64,000 nt of DNA from Limnephilus marmoratus (GCA_917880885.1 OU862920.1:2480001-2544000); one strand, 5' to 3'. Positions 10,910 to 23,090 are shown, numbered from the stretch's first letter. Made by a program: numbers and translations. Notes: generated by a model from the letters alone, not told the origin.

Positions 10910-11890
10910 TTTTTTTATTAGTGAGGCTGTTAGAGATAAGATATTTTGACGGTCCAGTTTTAAACCCCTCGAATTCGAACCTCGATCCGTCTGTTGCTAT
11001 CCCAAGGTGAAGGTTCGCGATCAGACTGGTTTCTATACATTTATTCTGTGAAATACATTGTACAATAATGTTAGTGGTTGATTGTCACAAAACATGACAT
11101 GCGAACACAGAAGGTTGAAGCAGACAATTATCATTACGGACAGTTCGATGTTTGTGTTACTCACCAGACAGGCAAAAAGTGACAGATTAGCGATAGCAAA
11201 ATACGATAAATGAATACGAGCATTAAATAAATCATCTTCCTAAAACATAGATCCTAAAGAAGGCTTCATGGGAAAATAATAGGCAGCCCAGACAAAAGAA
11301 GAGTGCGAGGGTTTAAAAAAGATTTAGGGATGACGATTGTGATTCGGAAGGACGTACGCCATTGTGACACGAAAACAAGTTTATTTGTAAAGAATAATGT
11401 GTTCCACCAACTACCGCATATTTAAATTTAAAAAAAATCATCAATCGATTGGTCCTCAGAACCTCGAGCAACGCACCGAACTGCTCCCAATATGCAAACA
11501 AATAATGATATTAAACAGTCAAAAAGGGGGAAAATAAGGCCGGTCAGCTCGTTTGCGGCAAAGGGTCAAAGGAATGTACAGGCGATTTGTGACCGATGGT
11601 ATATCCGTTTTGTTCTTTTTTATAAATGCGTATGTAATTAATAACGCTGCTTGAGTGTCCGAACGATATCCCATTTTTCTCTTCCAAAACTGGACTGATT
11701 TTTAAGTTTTTTTTTTACCAACTGTATCAGAAGAAAGTATTCTACACTTGAATGTTTCGCTTTTTTAAAAACATATATTGTTTAGTTTGTATATGGAATG
11801 TCTGTTCCTTATTCCTACAAGAAGTAATTTATCAAAAAAGCAAAAAGTACCGACAAGCCAGTGGTCGATATGTATATTTAATAAAAAAAT
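10910..11890. other. Intronic DNA, nothing recognised
   Basis: No gene or boundary recognised. Short frames here lack motifs. Confidence 0.4.
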
Positions 11891-11897
<7 letters not shown>

Positions 11898-11957
<60 letters not shown>

Positions 11958-12140
11958 TTAACTCCACACAGGAGGCCCTGAGGAAAATAATTTCCCTCAG
12001 GGCCTATGTCATCTGGGATGCTGTGTGGAGGGTCTTTTTGAGGAGAGGAAGGAATGAACATTGGTCTTAAAGAGACCCATGTTGTAGGTAGTAGTGTCAA
12101 AATGCAGAGAGGAAATTGGTGAATATGTTTGTATACGCCG
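11898..12140 (-). mobile_element. SINE-like repeat family B, copy 1, with 57-nt poly-A tail
   Basis: Read on the minus strand, the sequence ends in a foldback CCCTGAGG...CCTCAGGG, then TGTGTGGAG-TTAATGTAAA and 57 uninterrupted A (11898-11954 as T). The same 3' module recurs at 15.3, 21.4, 48.5, 49.0, 49.7 and 53.8 kb. A long pure tail indicates retroposition and a recent insertion. No protein is encoded. The 5' head matches no tRNA promoter that I can see, so the name SINE-like is provisional. Confidence 0.6.
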
Positions 12141-12179
12141 CCCGGTTTCCTCTTAAGCAGCCGTCTATGATACATGATA

Positions 12180-12600
12180 ATCTAATAGTATTAATACGCT
12201 AGCGTCTGTACTGTTGAAATTTAAGAACCCGACTTTGATCTGACGTCGCGCTTTATGCAAAACCATCTTCGCACGTGAAGTTTGTTACAAAGCTACTACC
12301 GTGATTCCTGCCGCCCGCAGGGCTTAGCAGCACACGCCGGCGGTGCGAGTTTTAAACTGCTAATTATAATTATTATTGTAAAATTAAACTGCTGACAAAA
12401 TTGGAATAACAAATGAAGTTTATAACCATCAATGTAGTGTAGTATATCATTGAGGAACAAGATAATTCTAATACGTAATATTGATGGTTAGAAACTTCAA
12501 AAGTTTTTTCGTTTTATTTAGATATATTAGATTATCTCCTTCTATGACAAAAACAATAAACTTTATGTTGCCGTTTTGACTGCTTAGTTATGTTTTTTAA
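12180..12600. other. Intronic DNA with a small palindrome
   Basis: Contains an imperfect inverted repeat of about 19 bp (GAAGTTTATAACCATCAAT at 12415-12433 against 12478-12498), about 85 bp overall, perhaps a very small foldback element. Nothing else is recognised. Confidence 0.4.
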
Positions 12601-12601
12601 T

Positions 12602-12882
12602 AGTTGGGAGCAGCTAAAGTGCGTCGCGCGGCCTGCGAGCCCGAAGCTACACTTGGAGAATGTGACAAAGGCATATCGGTCCTCGAAAGAGAGATGATGA
12701 ACCGAACAAGGGAACAAGACAAGGTGGGAAGTACCCGCTGCTTCATACACGGTCTTCAAGTCGACCTTGAAGCTCCCTATTGCAGTTCCCGTTCTCAGGA
12801 TACTGCGACTGTGGAGGACCTACAAACAGAAGATACACCTCAGCATCCTCTTCTCAATCTAATACGGAACTTTAGAGATTAA
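12602..12882 (+). other. GC-rich block with a 92-codon frame, unidentified
   Basis: A 92-codon plus-strand frame starts at 12604 and the block is markedly richer in G+C than the flanks. It lies 60 bp from ferlin exon d, on the opposite strand, within the intron. I recognise no domain; other frames also look coding-like, which suggests a decayed transposon gene rather than a host exon. Confidence 0.25.
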
Positions 12883-12940
12883 CTAAGATCACCTTGGGTG
12901 TTCACCTCGCGCCGACTCCAAAATAACTTTGAGAACTTAC

Positions 12941-13003
12941 CGATAGAGTGATGATTTTGTCGAATAGCACAACCGGCGGGATGTGAAAATCGAATACAAA
13001 ATA
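12941..13003 (-). CDS. Otof: Otoferlin-like ferlin, exon d (63 nt, second C2 domain)
   Basis: A 63-nt, phase 0 to phase 0 exon bounded by the acceptor TTTCTTTCAG (CAG at 13004-13006) and donor GTAAGT (12935-12940). It encodes FVFDFHIPPVVLFDKI flanked by Y and ITLS. This is the conserved C2B strand that follows NCPYYNE in otoferlins, so it joins exactly to exon c upstream and exon e downstream. The polypyrimidine tract before the acceptor is strong. Confidence 0.92.
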
Positions 13004-13239
13004 CTGAAAGAAAAAATACCTTTTTTTTAATGTTTTTTTTTTTAAATAGTTCATTTTTTTTAAAACTTTATTTATGTGTTTGGAAACATACAGTTTTACA
13101 ATATAATACAATAATTACACCAAGAAAAGAAGTTTCCACAAGATAAAAATTGTTGAAAAAAGATTTTCAATCAATCATAACAATATTATATTTCATACAT
13201 TTATTAGTTATTATACTTCATACATGTAAAAATACTTTG

Positions 13240-13770
13240 TACACAGTACGGTGACCCGACAGTTGATTCGCCGACATTTGGCCACCCGAAATGATATCTA
13301 TAATATAAAAATGAATCGCTGAATGTGTTGCTAAGCGCAAAACTTTCGAACGACTGCACCAAATTGGATAATTATTTTTTTTGTGTGTTCGTTATTGTCA
13401 GGACAAGGTTTTCATAAAACTTCCGATGAAATTTGCTATTGGTGGTACGCGAGGTTTGAAAACTGAATGGATGGAAAGCGGGAGGGAGGGAGAAATGGGG
13501 GAGGGGAACCAGGGAGGGGGAGGGGAACCTGGGAGGGGGAAGGGGGACCTGGGAGGGGGAGGGGAACTCAGGAGTGGGGTTCGCGGGACGGGGAAGGGGG
13601 GGAGGAGTGGAGTGGGGAGAGGGAAGGTGGAGGTGACGGAGTGGGAACGGGAGAAAAAAGGAGAGGCGGGAGGGGAACGGGACGAATGGGAAAGGACACG
13701 CAGAGAGAAACAATTTCTTTATTAAATGGCATAGCAACGCATGCCGGGACCAGCTATTTTACAATAAAAT
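13240..13770 (+). repeat. Dispersed element with GGAGGGGAACC-type internal tandem
   Basis: Begins with a unique-looking segment containing AATCGCTGAATGTGTTGCTA and then a G-rich array (13478-13690) of GGGAGGGG(A)AC units. Sequences with this start are common dispersed repeats in moths and butterflies and are usually filed as Helitron-like; I cannot see definite Helitron ends. Frames of over 100 codons on both strands here are low-complexity translations, not genes. Confidence 0.4.
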
Positions 13771-13774
13771 TATA

Positions 13775-14090
13775 ATTTTTGTGCATTATTTACCAATTTC
13801 AAACGTAAAAACTATGTACTTTAAAAATACCCTTAATAATAAGTTGGTATGAATATCAAATGAATTTAAACACATTCTTTTATGATTCTTTTGTACTTGT
13901 GCGCTGGTATATACAGTAACAGACTTTTCTTGATGCATTTGAATGAAAATATGTTTTATATTATTGTTATTCGACGGTACTTCCTCTCTGCACATGCCTT
14001 CGGGGTCACTTAGTTATATTTTGTGTAATTAGGTAAACCGTTTTTTCCCTAAGCTGACTGTACATATGTACACCTATATACAAGTAATCT
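13775..14090. other. Intronic DNA, nothing recognised
   Basis: AT-rich filler up to the left target duplication of the element at 14101. Confidence 0.4.
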
Positions 14091-14100
14091 GACTGCATAT

Positions 14101-14729
14101 TAGGGTGGGTCACGACTGTATTAGAATTTTTTTTTTTGTATAATAGTGATAAAAGTGTGCTAAATGGAGATAATTTTTTAATCACGTAATTTTTTAACAA
14201 TATTTGGTTATCGTCTTCTTCCTCCGGATTGACTTTGAAATTTCACATAATAGAGAAAAACCCATACTTGTTAAATCTTAAAAGAATGTTAGATAAACCA
14301 TTAATAATGAACTATTTTTAATAAAACACGAAAAAGAGGGAATATTTTGATTTATTTATTAAAAAAAATATATGAATATAATTCTAATTATCTTTAGGCA
14401 GTATATTCAAATACCAGCAAAATTATTCTTATTTTTAAATTTCGGCATTATTTTGCGGGACTCAATCTTTGGACCTTTTGTAAATGATTTCGTAAAAATA
14501 TACTATATTTGCCATGGAAGATTACAAAAATATGGTTTAAAGGATTCATAGTAACTTTTATATACACTAGAAATAACACCCTAAAATTAAATTTTTCAAA
14601 ACTTGAATCCGGAGGAAGAAGATCGTATCAGAAATAAGAAAAATTTTAAACGCGTCGTTTTGAACCCATTCGGCATCCTTTTATCGCTTTTAGAATTTGA
14701 AATAATATTTTTTTTAATGACCCACCTTA
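14101..14729. mobile_element. MITE with 8-bp target duplication (hAT-type)
   Basis: Ends are TAGGGTGGGTCA (14101-14112) and TGACCCACCTTA (14718-14729). Direct flanks CTGCATAT (14093-14100) and CTGCACAT (14730-14737) form an 8-bp target duplication with one mismatch. Subterminal inverted similarity includes TCTTCTTCCTCCGGATT (about 14210 and 14605 inverted). No transposase is present. An 8-bp duplication and short T/CAGGG ends fit the hAT superfamily. Confidence 0.7.
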
Positions 14730-14845
14730 CTGCACATTGTATAAAATTGTCAGCGGATCAACTGTCATGGAACCACATAATAGTAATTGTAAAAAGGGGA
14801 AAAGCGGATAGTGATTTTATATAATAAAAGTGAACCCGGTTCCAG

Positions 14846-14965
14846 AACATACACTGGGACTGGGAGTACACAGTACTGGCAATAGACTGGGAGTACACAG
14901 TACTGGGGGTAGACTGGGAGTACAAAGTACTGGGGATAGACTGGGAGTACACAGTACTGGGAGTT
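14846..14965 (+). repeat. Minisatellite, four units of about 28 bp
   Basis: Four tandem copies of a unit containing GACTGGGAGTACACAGTACT. Each unit holds a short palindrome (AGTAC.CAGTACT). No coding meaning. Confidence 0.8.
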
Positions 14966-15284
14966 AACTTAAAACTTAACCACCAAAATAATTTTTTGAC
15001 CACAAGTACAATTTATTGTCTTGATTATAATTAGAATATTATTATATAAGATTATTTAGATAATATAGATAGAATACACCTATATATACAGAGAATGAAT
15101 TCCCACTTTTTACATGTTTTTATGGTTACTTAAAGTAGTGAATGCTTGGGGAATGTTTGTAAGGGGATCATACAAACTTAATTTTGAATTTGAAGTCAAA
15201 ATATCCAACCAAACTGATTTTTTTATATCTAAAGGTATAGCAAATATCTAGTACGGGTAGGTGCTACTTTATATATATACATAT

Positions 15285-15475
15285 ATTTTTTAACATTGAT
15301 TCCACACAGGAGGCCCTGAGGAAAATAATTTCCCTCAGGGCCTATGTCGTCTTTGTCGATGCTGTGCGAAGGATCTTTTAGAGTAGAGGAAGGAGTGAAT
15401 ATAGGTCTTGATGAGACCCATGTTGTGGGAGGGAGGAAACACAGAGGCCGGAAAATCGTTTCCCAGCCGGGCTGT
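15285..15475 (-). mobile_element. SINE-like repeat family B, copy 2
   Basis: The same 3' module as copy 1 (foldback CCCTGAGGAAAATAATTTCC and TTAACATTGATTCCACACAGG in plus orientation), here with only a short T-run at the left. 5'-truncated. Confidence 0.6.
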
Positions 15476-15499
15476 TGAACTTAAGAACGAGTCGTCAAA

Positions 15500-16690
15500 T
15501 GACCCGATTTCGTCAGAATGGGCTGGTTGGGTTATCTATCTTTATGGAGGTATCTTTTTGTATTACGGCATTGAAGTCTTTGTAATGTTTGATTGTGACA
15601 AAGGAATTAAAATTTAAATTTATCAAAACTCTTTTGATTTATCTAGTTATTATAATACAAACATTGCGTATCTTCGATTCCAGATGAGAGATCCAGATTA
15701 CAATACTCGAATACTCGCCAAACAAACTAAAAATACAAATAAATAATACAGGATTAAATTATATTGTAGCGGTAGTATTTTGATACACATTACATAAAAA
15801 AACTAAGCGTTGTTGCAGTAGCGTAGCGTAACTCCAGGGCCCCAGGGCGCGTTCTTAATGTAATACTTCGGACAAATTTAGAATAATTTTCTTACATGCT
15901 AATACATCGTCGCATTAATTCGTAGACTGCATAACTCCAAATTTTCCTAAAATACGTTTTTAATGCCATCTGGTGTTAAAATTAGTCCCGCATCAACTAG
16001 TAAAACTCGCAAATTTAAAAAAAAAAACTTTAAAAAAAAACACAAATTAGGAAAGTGTAACACCATGGTGCCATTTTTACTCGCGAATACTTCGAAACTT
16101 CTTATTTCCACATACTTTATTTTATTTAACATTTCAGGTCTCATTATTTAACTTCAAAATTATTCGTAGTATTGGTATTGTGCTGTTATGCTTTGTGTAC
16201 TAAGTACTATTATATTTATCCTATTATTCTTACATACTGAGACTAAATATAAAAGACAATTAGGATGTTACTGAGCAATTCTAAAAATCAATATCGCAGT
16301 TTTGTATAGTTGTGTTTTATTTTTTTAATGTAAAATTCCTATCTCCCAAGTATTCTGCTAGTTGTTCATAAAACTGTTCGCAAAAAAGTACGTAGGTTAC
16401 TTTTGTAAAATAGTATCTCCATTCTCGGTTTTTACGTAAACTTCGCAACTCCGATTTGAAATAGATAGCCTCTTACAAAAGTTAAATGATTGAAAATAAA
16501 TTTCGAAATATATAACATGTTCGGAACATAAATAAAAACAATGACCCGTCTTTCATTTTTTTCACTACTAGGTTTTTTGTGCCTCCTGTAAAATTTGACA
16601 TTTGGTGGTTACGCATTCTACGAATAAATGCGGCGAAATGTAATTATATTAAATGATGGGTAAGAGTGGCCGTGAAGAAATTGTTGCGAC
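15500..16690. other. Ferlin intron DNA; possible hAT end near 15825
   Basis: Mostly AT-rich. GTAGCGTAACTCCAGGGCCC near 15826 resembles the end of a hAT-type repeat, but no partner end is found. Frames at 15947-16151 are lysine/phenylalanine-rich shadows. Confidence 0.3.
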
Positions 16691-16805
16691 CCGACTAGAA
16701 AGGGCAAGTAATTCCGGGGTCGATCGCAGAGCCCGAGCGGCTTGAGGAGGTCGCTACGCCGATGCAATGGACTGGTGCCTTGTCGCTGCTAGCTACTGGG
16801 TGTAC

Positions 16806-16995
16806 CTCGTTGTAATACGGGCAGTTTGTACTCTCTTTCACGCTGGTGTACTTCTTCTCTTCCCCCACTTGAATGCATACCACCGGGTCCATGTTCAGTC
16901 CAGCCAATTGGCGGGCTTCTAGGATAGTGACACACACCTGGTAATCTTGAGCTCTGAGGTGCGACTGGCTCATGGTGTGGATATTACGAATTGGT
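16806..16995 (-). CDS. Otof: Otoferlin-like ferlin, exon c (start of second C2 domain)
   Basis: A 190-nt exon with acceptor AATATTTCAG (CAG at 16996-16998) and donor GTACAC (16800-16805). Its first base completes the AA left by exon b. It reads [20 protein letters not shown], then [16 protein letters not shown], then [21 protein letters not shown]. This is the near-invariant beginning of otoferlin C2B. The frame stays open past the donor, but only the spliced form continues into the FVFDF strand of exon d. Confidence 0.93.
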
Positions 16996-17104
16996 CTGAA
17001 ATATTAAAAATACATCAAGTAATTACTGTACCACCAACCGCGCTCGTATTCCATTCACAGTACCTTGTTCCGGTTACCAGCTGAGCCACTCGAGGCATTT
17101 CGTA

Positions 17105-17640
17105 GATGAATTAGTTAAGGACACAGTAACTGAAGGCTGTTAGATAACAGCACAGTAATGGACAGTTGTTAGGTGCACAGTTAATGACAGTTGTTAGATA
17201 ACAACACAGTAATTGACAGTTGTAAGATAACAACACAGTAACTGTCATTTGTAAGATCTGCATAGTAACACAATTGTTAGATAGCAACACAGTAACTGAC
17301 AGTTGTAAGATATCAGCACATTAACTGACAGTTAAAAAAAACAACACAGTAACTCGTATTTGTTGGTATTGATAATAGACCAACTGATTTATTAATTTTG
17401 TAAAGAGTAACTGGCAGTTTTTAGTACATAGTCAAGAACGGAGTAACTTGAGGTTATTAGTTAAGTACATAGAAACTGACAGTAGTTGTTGGTGATAACA
17501 GAGTAACTGATAGTTTATTAATAGTTAAGAATGGCAACTTCTGGCTATTAGTTAAGAACAGAGAAACTCATCAATGTTAAATAAGTATAGAGCAACTATC
17601 AGTTAGAACATGGTAACCGAAATGTATAGGTTAAGAACAG
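17105..17640 (+). repeat. Degenerate minisatellite, unit about 34 bp
   Basis: A dozen or so loosely conserved copies of ACAGTAACTGACAGTTGTTA with GATAACAACAC linkers. Decay increases toward 17640. It lies in the intron just upstream of exon c. Confidence 0.7.
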
Positions 17641-18053
17641 AGGTATGCAAACTTTCGCCTAAGGAGAGAGTTGAGGTGTATAGAAACAAATACGGTAGTG
17701 TCAACGTAAAATCTGTCAGCAAACTGGGTTTTTAAAAACGATTAGGCTCTAAGCCCGAGGTTATTTAACCATTTACTTTAAGAACCATTTCTCCAAAAAG
17801 GAAAAAAAAACATGGTGGGGTTGGGTGACCAGAGTAATTTTTAAAAAAATTAGAAAGGGTTCTTGAAAAATTTCAAAATATTTTTCGTTTTTAATCATTT
17901 TTCTAATGTTTTTGATTTATAAAAGAACCTGTTCCAAAAATAACCGGTTCCTCAAAGAAATAATATCCACGGTTCCAGTGACAGCAAAAAAGCGGTTCCA
18001 TGTAACCAGTATAGGAATGTCGCCCATCTCTATCCGAAACGAAAGATCACAAG

Positions 18054-18278
18054 CAGCGTTGCCAACTTTACTTCTTTTTACGTAGATCTACGTATTTAGG
18101 TCCAGAATCTACGCATTTTCTTTAAAATTGTCGAAATTTGAACAAAATAACAACAAGAAGCACATTTTCCGTTACTTTATCCCATATCCCATTTCGCCCC
18201 ACCCGTTAGGGAATATATACCCGCTTCAATATCCCATGTACGTCTACGTCTTTTACAAAATCTGAGTTGGCAACACTG
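18054..18278. mobile_element. hAT-type MITE, 225 bp, perfect 8-bp target duplication
   Basis: Ends CAGCGTTGCCAACT (18054-18067) and AGTTGGCAACACTG (18265-18278) are inverted repeats with one mismatch. ATCACAAG flanks on both sides (18046-18053 and 18279-18286). Non-coding interior. CAG-type ends plus 8-bp duplication are hAT hallmarks. Confidence 0.85.
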
Positions 18279-18642
18279 ATCACAAGATCACTAACTTGAC
18301 AGTTGGACATTGATTGACTCCAATATATGTTTGTCGGGCCTGATAATATTCTGATTGTTTTGACTATTTCCTCCGCCAATGTGCCGTTTATTATTCACAT
18401 ATTAATTATTCACATATTCTTTACATTTCCCCTGTCGTATCTTGGCTACGATAGTTTGTCGATTTGTTATTGTTAATTATCTATCGCACATTGTTTACTG
18501 GAGTTTCTTATAGATTCACGCTGACACTACCGCACTCTTATCTATATGCCTCGGTTAAACGAGTAGGTAAATCTAAGAAAAAAAAAACATCAATAAATCT
18601 ATGTCGTGCTCTTGGACCTAGAGAGCAGTCATAATGCATAAT

Positions 18643-18945
18643 CAGGGTGTTAAAAAGGTGGTCAGCGCAGAAGGGATGTACGTCTCCATTGGGATACACG
18701 CGTTAAAAGTATTTAGACAGGTATTTGTGGACCAAACTCGTACTCTTTGTTTAAAATAACAACGTTAACAATTATAAATAATTGTAATAATAACATTACC
18801 CCAACAACGGATCAAGTATGTACAATATATTTTTGGCATTTATTTGAAAATAAAAATGTTATTGGAGAGCACAATGACATCCACGTACACTTTTTATTGC
18901 AAATACGTTCAGGAATAGGGGGTTAAAGTTTTTCTGATTCACCTT
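18643..18945. mobile_element. Candidate small DNA element flanked by GCATAAT
   Basis: GCATAAT occurs at 18636-18642 and 18946-18952. Inner ends are CAGGGTG and CACCTT, a weak inverted pair. The evidence is limited to flanks and short ends. Confidence 0.35.
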
Positions 18946-19144
18946 GCATAATATTCATTAGAGGAAGAGGTATTTTTTTTAAATCCACTTCTACGCTGAC
19001 TGCCCCGTATGTTCATTGACCATGTTGATTGTTGTTTTAGCCACTGAAGAGATAAACTGATAAAACTGTGCTGTGGGCGTGTGTGTGTGTCCAAAATACC
19101 AAATTTATGAAATGTTTTATTGCTTACAGTAAAATTGCTAAAAA

Positions 19145-19360
19145 AAATCGAGTGAAGTTCACACGCGGTAGAAATGAAACTTCACCCACACAAACTCAAC
19201 CAATAGGAGCCTTGAAAGTGAGCTCATAATCAAAGCGGCCAACGCGGTAAGGTTTCATTAATTTCATTCTATCTAATTCTCTCGCAGGCTAAATCCTGTA
19301 GTCGCTTCGGTTTCATCGAGTTTCAAATCACAACGGTGCTAAAAAAGTTTCACTTAAAAT
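19145..19360 (+). repeat. Dispersed repeat family A, copy 1
   Basis: Shares with copies at 29.9, 41.7, 43.4, 57.6-58.1 and 60.2 kb the blocks TCACACGCGGTAGAA, CTCTCGCAGGCTAAATCCT and TTTCATCGAGTTTCAAATCA, CAACGGTGCTAAA. The family is non-coding. Copies facing each other at 41.65 and 43.58 kb suggest it may be the long terminal inverted repeat of a DNA element. Confidence 0.55.
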
Positions 19361-19369
19361 ATTCAAGGG

Positions 19370-21090
19370 TTTCCTGAACAGGTTATCAATTTCATTGGCC
19401 TGTCTTGGCTCTTAAAGTTGAAATGTCTATAAATTGGCCACATCAGTTTTCTTTTAAATCGACAACATTAATAGATCACATTCTAGAGATTAACTATTCA
19501 GTGGTTTTACTAAACAGAATACATTGCCAATTCTAAATATCAACCTTCCCATACCGATACCGGGTTTCCATTCCCAAAATGACACGCTAGCGTTACTGTT
19601 GTAATATTTTAGTGATTTACGTATTCCTCCATTGAAAAAATAATAAATAAGTTATTATTTTTTTTTTAAATATAAGTTTTTGTGTAATAAAATGTTTTGA
19701 AATAAAAAATAATGATAAATGATTTCAAAGAAAAATATAAAATGGATAAAATTATTATTATTGTCGTCCTTAATTATTATTATAAATCTGTGGCATTTCT
19801 ATTAGTTTTCTTTGAAGTGTTGTGGATATGTCGCGTTAACTAAATTATATAAAGTTTTCATTTTATGTACAAAAAAAAATATAATTTATGAATTAATTAG
19901 AAATAAAAAAGATAAACAGTTGGAGATCATTTAAAATATACAAGCTGATTTAAAAGATAATGTTTTATGGATTTAATAACAAAAATAGTTGATGCGTATG
20001 GTGTAATTGAGTAAAATAAATGAAAAAGTAGTTGGGAAAAAGGAAGATATGTTTTGTTTATAACCGTCACCTATTTAAGATGGTTTTCCTATAAACTTAT
20101 GTAACTGCAGATAATGTGAACCAAATAATATAATAAATAAGTTTTGGTGTTTTCAGATTGACTCAAGTTTCGAAATAGTGCTTATTTACGTTTAAAATAG
20201 CGTTTTACACATAATTACACTGTAATTACCAAACGCCTGATTCGAACGTTTCACATAACATGCTATTGTAAAAATGAATTCTAGGATTAGCTATTTTATA
20301 CTAGCACTGTGTTAGGTTTTTCAATATAAACTATTTTCAGGTAGCTTCGATTGTCATCTTTGATACGGGAAGGTTAATAACTAACAGTTCCCAAACCACA
20401 TGTTGCTTACCTCTGCTTAAAAAAGATGATTGATTCTTATATTTATGGATGTAGACAGAACAGATGAAACTATATGGATTTTTGGATAATGATGCATCTA
20501 TAGGCACATTTAAAAACGTGGTCCGAATAGACTGGATCTTAACTGATTTATATATTGCAAAATAAATAATAAGCACATATAAACATATAGGTAATTCAAT
20601 AAAATCAGTGAAAAGACGCGCGATTCCGCGCCGAAAGGTCGATCCAGAGAATAATTTTGACTGAAACTGAAGAACAAACGAGACCCCATCTGCAACAATA
20701 CTGTAATATCGGTTTTGGGCAGACCTGACTTGTGCCACAATGGTGTATATCTCTTTGGATGTTGAATGGTATATTCAACACCCACATAATATAAATGAAC
20801 ACAATTTGTAAGTTGACTTCGCTGCTACAATACTGTGTGTAGTTAAATCATCCAAGATGGCCGACGCTCCTTCCTCCGGGCTTACAGAGCAGTGTATTTA
20901 AATCATTAAATAAAGGGTAAACAGGAAAATTCAACCCGAAAAAAGGAAAAGATACGAGAGCAAAAGTCTAAAGAATACTGGGAATCCATATAAATCTCAA
21001 TCCGGTAGAAAAATGGAAGGCAAATTACCGACAACAATATCAGTTGTTTCATGGAACTTGAATAATTCATCATAAGTTAATATTCAAGTC
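19370..21090. other. Ferlin intron DNA, nothing firm
   Basis: Very AT-rich to about 20250. Minus-strand frames at 20337-20802 reach 133 codons and overlap each other, but show no domain and no splice context. I call no gene. Confidence 0.35.
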
Positions 21091-21154
21091 TGTGAAATTT
21101 CCGTTATTATTCCATTATCAATTATCTGTCCGTATTATCAATTGTCTGTCCACG

Positions 21155-21437
21155 CTACAAGATAGCAGGCTGGATTGGGAGAGACTGGTTGAGGCAGACT
21201 TTTTGTCCTCTCCAGCAGAGTTCCCTCGGAACATCGCCCTGCAGCGCAATGAGAGGGATTCATTCGTCCGTCACTCCTCGACACACTTACCCTAAGGTTT
21301 CTAGCCACCCCTAGTACCCTTTTCCTTCCCATTACTTTCTCTTCTTCCTAAAAAAAACCTCCACAAGCGTCCCCAAGGGTGACATAGGCCCTGAAGGGAA
21401 TTATTTTCTTCAGGTCCTCCTCTGCGGAGCTAATGTA
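21155..21437 (+). mobile_element. SINE-like repeat family B, copy 3
   Basis: Plus-oriented copy with GGGAGAGACTGGTTGAGG, a CTCTCCAGC block, the foldback CCCTGAAGG...CTTCAGG, then GGAGCTAATGTAAAAAC as 3' end. The 5' head is missing. Confidence 0.6.
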
Positions 21438-21664
21438 AAAACAAATGGGAATCTGCTTCGCAGAACTAAATTAATAACGGAACTTGAATATTAACTCTGA
21501 AATTTGACGAATTGTTCAAATTCCGTTTCACAATAATTTATTTATTTATGTACGCCCTAGTGGGCTTTTCTTTAAGGTTTAAATGAATGCAAATAATTTT
21601 GTTGTGAACTATTTATATGTTTGACGTTTGATTAATTTTTAAAATGTTCGCCTTTACGAATATA

Positions 21665-22899
21665 TTAGGTCCTTACATATGAAATTGGCGTTTTGTATGG
21701 GAGGAATATAAAGTCGATTTTTTAAAAATATATCTAATATATTTATTTAATCAAAGTATGTACCATTGCTTTCTATGCACTTTTGCCATCTCATACGTAG
21801 TTCATCGATCCCTTTACTAAAAAAACCATTCGGATGGCAATCATTTTTAAATAATAATAATAATTTATTGTCTTCATTTCTTAGTAACAGTAGGGATAAT
21901 GATATCCTTACTGGGATCTCCCGTGCTGAGGATTTTATTTACATATTATAATTTAATTATTAGAAATTAATATGAATTAGACATAACATATATCATGTAG
22001 TATTTTTTTAAAAATAATCATAAAGTAAATAAGATAGTGGTTTTTAATAATTCAGTTTACTAGATTTGGTTTTAGTCTGTATTTGATATCAGTATATTTT
22101 CTATTTCTGATCTCCCTATATTTAGTATCCAGCTTTTTATTTGAAATTTAAATGTTATAATAAAATCTTTGAAGGCGGTTTGGACTGCCCCATCGAAGTT
22201 GAATTTTTTCCCTAGCAAGAAGTTATCCAAATTTCGAAAAAATGGTAATTTGTTGGGGCAAGGTCCGGAGAGTACCTACGGTGGATGTCTTAGACATTCC
22301 AATTGAAGCTCCTCTAATTTGGTAGCCGTCTATTGTGCAGTGTGTGGTCTAGCGTTCTAACGCGCGTTTGTTGATTTGCTTCACTCAATTCGTGAGGTAC
22401 CCACCTTTTAAGCTTTTTCACCTTCCCAATTTGCTTCAAGTGGATTAAAACAGTTTTATCACTAACACCGCAGCCTGCAGCTAACTCGGACGTGGTTTGC
22501 GATGGATCCGCTTCCACAATAGCCTTCAATTCTTCATTATCAACTTTGGTCTCGTCCACGGGGCTTGTTCTGCAGGAGCTTCAATTGTAATGTCTAATAC
22601 ATCCACCGTACTCTCCGGAATTTGCCCCAACAGATTACCATTTTTTTCGAAATTTGGATAACTTCTTGGAAGGGAAAAAATTCAACTCCGATGGGGCAGT
22701 CCAAACCGCCTTCAAAGATTTTAATGATTCCCGTCCGAATGGTTTTTTTAGTAAAGTAATCGATGAACTACCTATGAGATGGCGAAAGTGCATAGATAGC
22801 AATGGGACATACTTTGATTAAATAAATATAGTATATTTCAAAAAAATCGACTTTATGTTCCTCCCATACAAACCGCCAATTTCATATGTAAGGACCTAA
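21665..22899. mobile_element. Head-to-head (palindromic) mariner, two 3' halves
   Basis: Both ends carry the same terminal sequence TTAGGTCCTTACATATGAAA (inverted at the right) with TA on each side (21663-21664, 22900-22901). The left arm is the minus-strand 3' part of a cecropia-type mariner; the right arm, from about 22577, is the plus-strand 3' part. No 5' end is present. The left arm is further interrupted by about 310 bp (21849-22157) ending in an AAT-rich tail, probably a LINE fragment. The element cannot encode transposase, but its two ends could be substrates. Confidence 0.8.
22314..22580 (-). pseudogene. Mariner transposase fragment (N-terminal HTH part joined to C-terminal part)
   Basis: The frame reads KVDNEELKAIVEADPSQTT, CGVSDKTVLIHLKQIG and WVPHELSEANQQTR, the second helix-turn-helix region of mariner transposases. 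It then jumps by an internal deletion to the out-of-frame remains of the region that normally holds the second catalytic Asp (HDNARPHTA). First and second catalytic residues are lost. The same deletion junction is present in the copy at 30048-30994. Confidence 0.85.
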
Positions 22900-22904
22900 T
22901 ATTA

Positions 22905-23090
22905 TTAGAAGCATCATACTGATTGTTCATTTAATTAATTTATCAGTAAGTGGTTGTTTCAAAGAAGGCTGTTTTGTTTTAGAAATTGAATATTTTCCTT
23001 TGTAAAAGCGATGTATTAGGTTTTGACCACATGTCGATATTATTATGTGATTGTAGGGAACCCTTATTCTAATAGATCACCAAAAATTAA
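22905..23090. other. Intron filler
   Basis: AT-rich DNA between the mariner and the next repeat; nothing recognised. Confidence 0.3.

Noticed and set aside
11752..12175. Frames with long poly-Phe or poly-Lys runs
   Set aside because: They are produced by the 57-nt poly-T tract of a retroposed repeat.
13372..13775. Frames of more than 100 codons on both strands
   Set aside because: They read a G-rich tandem repeat; Gly/Arg/Glu or Pro/Ser composition only.
20337..20802. Overlapping minus-strand frames of 65-133 codons
   Set aside because: No domain, no splice context, and composition like the AT-rich flanks.
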